DNA of 15,024 nt from Irineochytrium annulatum (lineage: Eukaryota > Chytridiomycota > Chytridiomycetes > Chytridiales > Chytridiaceae). Under the pieces are notes generated by a model, which had not been told where the DNA came from, searched no databases, and was given only the letters and a program-made list of their open reading frames with translations. Positions 9,491 to 15,024 of this stretch are shown here, in pieces; the stretch's first letter is position 1; every line of letters begins with the position of its first letter. A program made the translations under genes and the position numbers. The stretch covers positions 1 to 15,024 of the forward strand of contig JADGJL010000719.1 in the NCBI GenBank assembly GCA_027600665.1. Reading direction: 5' to 3'.

Positions 9491-11166
9491 ATGGATGGAT
9501 GGCTACACTCTCCGGCACCGCCCCCCGCGCCCCTGGTCTTCATGGTCCCACTGGAGCCGGGTCACAGAGGGCCACCAGATGTCGTCAACATCTTCAACTC
9601 GGACGACGAGGATGTCCCATCGTCTCCCGCCGTGGCCAGATCGCACCACTTCAGCGAGCCACACCGACGGGAATCTGAGCTCACTCTTGCCGCCAATGAG
9701 GCGTATGTGGAAAGCGACGACGACATGGAGGAGGACGGTGGCAGGGACACTGAGGACGTGGATGCTGGACTCCCAAGGACGAGGCCACAGGGAAAGAGGA
9801 AGGGAAGGTCCCGTATCGCGTCGGGAAGGGTCAAGGCGATCCGGTTTGGCAAGGAAGGGTCAAGCATGCCTTCAGCGAATCCTGAAGAAGCGACCGGGTC
9901 GGTCATGAAAGTGGCGGTGACCGTCGGTGTGAGTTAAGGGTATCGAGTTGCCCCGTTTGCTCATTCGACAGCGTTTGATTGCTACAGGCCTACATCGTGA
10001 CGTTCATAGCTGCCAGTCTTCTGAGAGCAGCTGTCCTGGGCTACTTCCAAACTCTTCCGTTCTTCACCCTGTGGGTTCAATTTATTGTGACGAACATCGT
10101 CCTGCACGGGCTTCAATCCGCAGACTTCATCCGCCAGCCAGAACTGGACTTCGGAATGTTTAAGACAATCGCACCCGTTGCGGGTCTCAACATCCTCGGA
10201 GCAATCATGGCTTCTCTTAGCGCGTCGTGGCCGCCAGACGATGCAAGGAGCTTCTTTCATGTGAGTACCCCGCTTTTTTTATTTCCAATGCCTGATATAG
10301 ATTAACGGTATGAACATAGGTAGCGCGCTGCGCGTCCCTTCCTCTCACCGCTCTTTACTCCTACCTTAACGGCGCCCCCGTACTCGACAGTTACCCGCTT
10401 CCCGCCAGCCCGATATCTCTCGCTATCGTCACCACCGGATGCATTATGGCCACCCTCCTCGAGACATCCATCACTATCCCTGGCGCCGTTCTCGGCCTCA
10501 TCTGCGCGGCGACCGTCTCTGCGCAGGCCGTCCTGACGAAGAACGCGCTGCGGCTGCATGGCTGGTCCGCTCTGGACCTCGTGTACGCCGTGAACCTCCT
10601 CTGCATGGTGGCGATTTCGCCAGTCGTGCCGCTGTCGGGCGAGCTGACCACGATGAAGGCCGTAATTTGGGATGAGAGTGGGCTTAATTCGCTGGCGGTA
10701 ACACCGGACGTGGGGTTGCGGTCGAGATTGCAGGGCTTTGGGATGGCCCTGCAAGATGAAGACAAGGGAGGGGCGGGGCAGTCTTTAGGATGGGTAGAGA
10801 AGGCATTAGGGGCCGATGGCTTATTTGCTGGCCGGCCACTGTGGCCGGTGCTCATCGGGGCCACTATCGCGGGTCTGTGTGGGTTCGCGATGAACGCGAC
10901 CGAGGTGTTTCAGATTCAGGTCACGTCACCAGTGTCTCACATGATTAGCTCGGGAACCCGGGGGGTGTAAGTGTCCATTCCTAACGTATCTGAGCTTATT
11001 TTTACGTCCTCTTCACCCTTTTAGTGTGGAAACCATGATCGCCGTCGTCGTTTTCAACGATATTGTCACGAGCGCCGGTGCAGTTGGCATTGTCCTTGTG
11101 TCTATTGGAAGCGGCCTCTACGTCTGGTCGAATGCAAATGGCCACGCTGGAACGCAACCGGGGTGA
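9491..11166 (+). CDS. Nucleotide-sugar transporter, SLC35C / GDP-fucose transporter-like
   Basis: Exons 9491-9928, 9988-10260, 10320-10966 and 11025-11166 give about 499 aa; introns are 59, 59 and 58 nt. Members of this drug/metabolite-transporter group exchange nucleotide sugars for the nucleoside monophosphate across the Golgi membrane. The membrane part starts near residue 138 and holds about ten hydrophobic segments. Family landmarks are QIQVTSPVSHMIS with GTRGV (about 434-453), followed by VFNDIVTSAGAVGIVLV and GSGLYVW; this Q-x-x-x-TSP-x-(S/T)-H block closely resembles GDP-fucose transporters. The ATG at 9491 has G at -3; no in-frame ATG lies further upstream in the open frame. Two oddities: an N-terminal extension of about 135 residues with acidic (SDDDMEEDGGRDTEDVD) then basic (QGKRKGRSR) patches, and a hydrophilic insert of about 50 residues before the last membrane segments. 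The family is secure; GDP-fucose as substrate is inferred. Confidence 0.85.
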
Positions 11167-11491
11167 TCAACTCGGTCGTGCTGCACTTCTGTTTTCACTT
11201 GCAGACTGTTCTTTTTCGATTTAGTTATTCTTCTTTTTTTTGGGCACTCTCGCGCGTCATTTTCGTGCGTTGTTACGTTGGCTGATTCTCGCGTGCGCAC
11301 GTATTTCATTGCTAACCTTATGTGCAATTTCAAAAACTTACCAAATGAAAACTCGACGGCAAAACGTTATAATTTGTCAACTTTCTTCCCAATATCGTCA
11401 AGGCTCGCAAAGGTGGCATCCCGCCGCCAATTATCATCACCTGGTTGGTACGGTTTCAGGAGGAGGTCGCGAGGGAACCATATAGATACTA
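11167..11491. other. Convergent 3' region after the SLC35 gene
   Basis: This is T-rich sequence directly after the SLC35 stop (notably around 11206-11240), as expected for a 3' UTR. The minus strand has an open stretch ending in a TAA near 11367 (…DDIGKKVDKL), which could be a last exon of the gene to the right, but no convincing splice join leads into it. Nothing else is recognised. Confidence 0.35.
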
Positions 11492-12324
11492 TTATCCTGC
11501 ATGATGAAACTGCGCCGTACTCTCGGGATAGGATGATGCAGGAACGGCGCCTACGACGTCGCAATGACTTTCAACCCGAAACCATGTTCCGTATCCGTAC
11601 GTTCTTGCAGTCGCCTTTCTTGTTCACAGCTTACGCACTAAACGCAAGCTCTCGGCCCGTCACCTTAATATGCGCCAGCGTATTGGACGAGGTCGCGCTC
11701 GAAGGGTGCCGCCTGTGCGTCGGGGGCGGAGGAGAGGGAGACCCAGCACACTGAGACTTCTTGCTTGCGAGGTTAAATGAGGACACGTCAATAAAGCTTA
11801 AGGAGATGTGAGTAAATCCCCTGTCGCGAACGAGAAGGTTGGTGGTATCAATGACGACGCGGGTGATGCCGTTGCAGTGGAACAATTCGTGTGATGCGTT
11901 CCGTACGTTCCCCAAAATAAGCTGCATAGCCTCAGCGGGCAACCATCACCCGATCGACATCCCCAACTTGACGTTTGTGCATCCCGACAACTTCAGCCAC
12001 GCTTCTAGCTCCGGATTCTCATGCATAGCAAACGTGGTAACGTTCGCCCGCCACGCCACCTCGCTTCCTATGCTAAATCAAAAATCCGGCTCGAGCATGT
12101 GCTTTCCACAGCGGTTAGTTTACGTCCAGCCCACCCGACGTCTCCCGTACCTGCCACGTGTTTTCTATCGAGCCCACCAAAAGATCTTGGAGCGTCGTCG
12201 TCACGATATTGTCAAATGGGTCTGCGCGGGGCTCGATCTTGGCCAGCCGGGCATGGCGGTCGTTGAACTGCATTAAAGCAGCCGGCAAAGAGTCCCCGGC
12301 GACGATAGTGACCGCCCGCTCCAT
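11492..12324 (-). CDS. Unrecognised multi-exon gene, frame broken by a TGA; structure unresolved
   Basis: The start is an ATG at 12324 (MERAVTIVAGDSLP…). The first exon, to 12135, joins through a 67-nt intron (12134-12068, with CTAAC) to an exon reading EVAWRANVTTF…NPELEAWLKLSGCTN. In that frame a TGA occurs at 11948-11946, yet the frame stays open beyond it to a TAA at 11631 (NGITRVVIDTTNLL, THISLSFIDVSSF). A 51-nt GT-AG intron at 11972-11922 would remove the TGA in phase. The 3' end is unclear: a 68-nt intron 11831-11764 leads in frame to a stop at 11665 (157 aa in total); reading on gives a stop at 11631; a further gtaagc intron gives a stop at 11492. The Leu/Ile spacing vaguely recalls leucine-rich repeats, but I cannot name a family. 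The start lies about 100 bp from the divergent gene at 12424. A decaying pseudogene is a real alternative. Confidence 0.4.
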
Positions 12325-12423
12325 CGGCGCCGTCCGTCTGGAGTCTCTTTCTTCTATCGTGTCTTGTGTCTGAGTGCATGCTTTCAAGCCACTCCTAAAC
12401 AGCTTCCAAGTCAATCAACTGAT
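12325..12423. promoter_or_regulatory. Compact bidirectional promoter region
   Basis: Only about 99 bp separate the two outward-facing translation starts (minus ATG at 12324, plus start at 12424). Both 5' leaders and core promoters must be compressed here or overlap the opposite gene. No TATA box is visible. Confidence 0.4.
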
Positions 12424-13348
12424 ATGTGAGCACGGTCCACCCGGAGCGTGCGATTGCTTAACGCGTGCTCGCTACAGGACGATTGACCGGCGTATCGTCC
12501 ATATGGAGGTGTACGAATTCATCATGATGGACCTCGTCGAGCGCAGGCGCCGCTATCTGGAGCTGGTTCACTCGGCGGGCACGCCGGCGGACGAGGAGGC
12601 GGCACCGTATGCCGATCTACGGAAAGAGGTCCAGGCCGGGGACGCGCTCGCGATCGTCCGTCAAGGTATTTTTCCGTTCTTATTCTGCCGTCCCGTTATA
12701 CTCACCCGGCGGCCCAAACAGACTTCCTTACCACACTTAACCTCGGTCCCCTTATTGAGATGCGTCCCGTTGCGTCGTTATGGGAAGAACTTCTGGCCTG
12801 TCTCGAGCATTTGAGACGCCATACTGATGACCAAGTGCTCGCGGACGAGGTGCAGGAGCGGCCGCGGACGTCGCACCTGCGCGATCTGGTCACCACGTTT
12901 GTTCAATTCTCGTACAAGCTGAGCGACTACCTGCATCCGGCGCTAAAGGACACAGGCGATGAAGGCATTAATCTCAAGTCGGGATGGGACGAGATCTTGT
13001 TGGAGCTTCAAACCCAGGTAATGATTAGTCACTTCTTGGTCTCGTCGGCCGACTTCTCATTTATTCGCTCTACCTCAGGCTGCGATCGAACGACTTGCCT
13101 CTCGAGAACCCCGCAGGGCGGTTTTAGATTCATGCCTCACGGACATCGTTGGACGCTTGCATTTCAGCCGACCGGTTGGACGGGAGGATTCGGAAGCGTA
13201 CGAGGCAGGGCTTATCGAGAGGAGGAAAGCGGTCACATTGGCCAGGACGGTGCAAGATTTGGAGGAACTCTACTGCGTTGACAAGTTTTACAAACGCATG
13301 GTGGGGTTTCTTTTATGCATCGAGCGCGAGCTGAGGTGCCGGACATAG
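12424..13348 (+). CDS. Unrecognised all-helical protein; start codon split by an intron
   Basis: Proposed pieces: AT at 12424-12425, then exons 12478-12665, 12722-13017 and 13079-13348; introns are 52, 56 and 61 nt. The total is about 251 aa ending …CIERELRCRT then TAG. Removing the intron 12426-12477 (gtgagc start, TTAAC branch, ctacag end) creates an ATG across the junction, in frame with MTIDRRIVHMEVYEF. Without this, the next in-frame ATG is at 12502 (MEVYEFIMMD). The product is soluble, with no membrane segment, and rich in Leu, Glu and Arg with heptad-like spacing (for example LWEELLACLEHLRRH and LARTVQDLEELYCV), suggesting a helical bundle or coiled coil. I recognise no family or catalytic motif. 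It is followed 219 bp later by a gene on the same strand. Confidence 0.65.
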
Positions 13349-13567
13349 AGAAACTGGGTGGCATAAATGCACATTCATCGCAAGCGCCAAAAAAAAAAAA
13401 AATGCAAACACCTGCTGATATATTTCCTGCCCTGCGAGGATAAATCGGGAAAAGCTTCGGATATTTCCAAGATATCTTGCTTTGTCATCGACGTTCGTTT
13501 ATCATCCCTTCGATTCCCAATTGCCACTAGCGATTTTTCAAGTCAGTCAAGCGAAGCTCCAACGGAG
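13349..13567 (+). promoter_or_regulatory. Intergenic region with A14 run, upstream of the Pro/Ala-rich gene
   Basis: This gap is 219 bp between two plus-strand genes. It contains a run of 14 A at 13389-13402, shortly after the previous stop. It probably holds the 3' end signals of that gene followed by the promoter and leader of the next one. Confidence 0.35.
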
Positions 13568-15024
13568 ATGAGCAGCCCACAGGACGACGCAGGCGGCTGC
13601 GGCGACGGCCAACCTGCACAGCGCGATGGTGATCAGACCCGCGAGCTGCCAGAGGACCCGATGGCTATGGACGACCGGGATGCAACCGCCGACGGTCTGT
13701 CTCCATCGACTCCCCAGGCCCTCGAGGCTGTCTTGCCATCCATCAGCCGAGATCGCCCCGCACCGTTTTTGTCATCGGCATCGCCAGCGTGGACGGCCAC
13801 TCCTCCTCTCGCGACTCTTCCGGCCGCCCCTTCCTCCGCCCCGACCCAGTCCATGTTCGGCTCGCTCCCGAACATCACCACCGTTTGCGCCTTGCTCTTC
13901 GGCCACCTCTTTCGCCGCGGAGCTTCCCGCCCTCAGCCGCCACAGCCTCCCGTTGCTGCCCCCGCCTCCTCGTCATCGTCGTCCGCCGTCACTTCTACCT
14001 CCAGGACGGTTAGGAGGATAATGAGAAGCGCACCGACAGCGTCATCCCAGGCCCCGGCATCTGGAGTCCGCCATCGTCCTTATCACGCCAGGCCCGCTGT
14101 AATGCCGAGCGGGGCACTCACTCCATTGCCGCCGCCGCCTCCTTCTTTCACGGCCGAGGCCAGGGCCAGGCTAGAGGCGATGCTGGCCGGAGCTCCGCGG
14201 ATGGTCACGCAGACGGGCCCGCGACTGCCTTCCCCGTTGCTGGGTGGGGCATCTGCACTCAATCCCACAGTGGAACAAGTGCAACAGGAGCAGGAACACC
14301 AACTGCAGGTGACGAGCTTGGCCGCGGCCGTAGCTCGGGCTGCTGCGGCGTTTAATACGCATGACTTCAACGCTTTTCAGAATCTGGCTGCAGGTATTTT
14401 GCTTAACTGGCTCCGGTTATCACTTGTGTTTGCTAACGAATTTCAAGCTGGTGCTAATGACCCGCCGCGCGAGCCGCAAGTCATCACGGTCTCTTTTGTC
14501 ATAGAGGCCCCTATCGAAGTGCCGGAGGGCGTACTTTTTAACTTACCCCTTCGCCCCACACACCCCGTAGCCAATGCAACCCCGGGTGCGCAGAACAACG
14601 CACCAACCGCCGGTGGCGCGTCTTCGACCATTACGCCTGACGCGCCGCCGGATACTGCGGGAATTGCTGCGGCGAGGGAGGAGTTTGGCCGGAGGCTGAC
14701 TCAGCTCCTCTCGCACGGCGCGCAACGGGCACGCGCGCAGGCTGGCGCTAGTGATCAACAGCCGGCCGTGGCCGTGCCGGAGGGTGGCGACCTGCCGAAT
14801 TTGCCACCCGCGCCGGCGCTGATGCCGGCGCAGCAGCAACAGGCGAGCCAGGGCGACTCGTTCCGCGCCATGCTGATGGAGATGATTGCCGCCACGGCCG
14901 AGGCATCTGACCGCATCGAACATTTCAACCGGGACGTGGCCGCCGCCGCAGCCGCCAGCAATCTTCAAGTCCCCGAACAACCGGCATTGGGTACCACTCC
15001 CCCGCTCTCGACCCGTCCCCCGCC
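13568..15024 (+). CDS. Pro/Ala/Ser-rich protein, unknown function, cut by the window end
   Basis: An ATG at 13568 (MSSPQDDAGGCGDGQ) opens exon 1 to 14393. A 54-nt intron (14394-14447, gtattt start, TTAAC and CTAAC, ttcaag end) leads in phase to a second exon that is still open at 15024, so at least 467 residues are present. Most of it is low-complexity: acidic and Ser/Pro-rich to residue 90, a short hydrophobic patch (ITTVCALLFGHLFRRG, about 99-114), poly-Ser and poly-Pro tracts, then an Ala/Gln-rich helical part (VEQVQQEQEHQ…AAAVARAAAAF). Exon 2 includes a compact segment (VITVSFVIEAPIEVPEGVLF) and a helix (FRAMLMEMIAATAEASDRIEHF). There is no recognisable domain in the visible part; such tails often precede a C-terminal domain, which here would lie outside the window. 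High GC and very few A-ending codons match strong coding selection. Confidence 0.75.
   Translation, partial: MSSPQDDAGGCGDGQPAQRDGDQTRELPEDPMAMDDRDATADGLSPSTPQALEAVLPSISRDRPAPFLSSASPAWTATPPLATLPAAPSSAPTQSMFGSLPNITTVCALLFGHLFRRGASRPQPPQPPVAAPASSSSSSAVTSTSRTVRRIMRSAPTASSQAPASGVRHRPYHARPAVMPSGALTPLPPPPPSFTAEARARLEAMLAGAPRMVTQTGPRLPSPLLGGASALNPTVEQVQQEQEHQLQVTSLAAAVARAAAAFNTHDFNAFQNLAAGILLNWLRLSLVFANEFQAGANDPPREPQVITVSFVIEAPIEVPEGVLFNLPLRPTHPVANATPGAQNNAPTAGGASSTITPDAPPDTAGIAAAREEFGRRLTQLLSHGAQRARAQAGASDQQPAVAVPEGGDLPNLPPAPALMPAQQQQASQGDSFRAMLMEMIAATAEASDRIEHFNRDVAAAAAASNLQVPEQPALGTTPPLSTRPP

Noticed and set aside
11851..12276. Long plus-strand ORF (about 141 codons with ATG) antisense to the TGA-interrupted gene
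   Set aside because: Its composition is rich in His, Arg and Ser with no family resemblance, and the opposite strand shows better coding character and splice signals; kept only as a remote alternative.
13389..13402. A14 run as the tail of a retroposed element
   Set aside because: There is no target-site duplication or reverse-transcriptase-related sequence nearby, and its place just after a stop codon fits a simple homopolymer in a 3' flank.
1..15024. CRISPR array, tRNA, rRNA, transposon or prophage features
   Set aside because: No regularly spaced repeats, cloverleaf-like segments, transposase motifs or terminal repeats were seen on either strand by eye.

Overview
The window looks like nuclear DNA of a zoosporic (flagellated, early-diverging) fungus, probably chytrid-like. 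The evidence is a set of intron-dense protein genes with very short GT-AG introns (about 41-71 nt) carrying CTAAC, TTAAC or CTGAC-like branch sites, close gene spacing, GC-leaning codon use and ATG starts in purine -3 contexts. One gene encodes a MYCBPAP-type protein, a family known from the axonemal central apparatus of ciliated and flagellated cells. I see no bacterial, viral, transposon or CRISPR features and no RNA gene. The taxonomic call is an inference.

Layout, left to right. (1) 1-825: a weakly supported short multi-exon gene on the minus strand ending at 144, then the upstream region of MYCBPAP. (2) 826-5136, plus: a 15-exon MYCBPAP homologue of about 1121 aa. (3) 5137-5825: convergent intergenic region. 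(4) 5826-6727, minus: a three-exon hemerythrin/HHE protein of about 260 aa. (5) 7011-8931, minus: a five-exon ATP-grasp-like protein of about 567 aa with an unusual motif order. (6) 8932-9490: divergent promoter region with a long upstream ORF on one side and a perfect 23-bp palindrome on the other. (7) 9491-11166, plus: a four-exon nucleotide-sugar transporter of the SLC35C/GDP-fucose transporter type, about 499 aa, with a charged N-terminal extension. (8) 11492-12324, minus: a poorly resolved gene whose open frame is broken by an in-frame TGA, explained either by a 51-nt intron or by decay. (9) 12424-13348, plus: a four-exon helical protein of about 251 aa that I do not recognise; its start codon appears to be split by an intron. 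(10) 13568-15024, plus: a Pro/Ala/Ser-rich protein that runs off the window.

The genes do not form an operon or an obvious system. MYCBPAP belongs to the flagellum, the SLC35 protein to Golgi glycosylation, and the HHE and ATP-grasp-like proteins are isolated enzymes or metal-binding proteins. The points most worth a second look are the ATP-grasp-like protein, the split start codon, the TGA-interrupted gene, and the G-rich 273-nt intron in MYCBPAP. All exon boundaries were worked out by hand from frame, splice signals and family resemblance.
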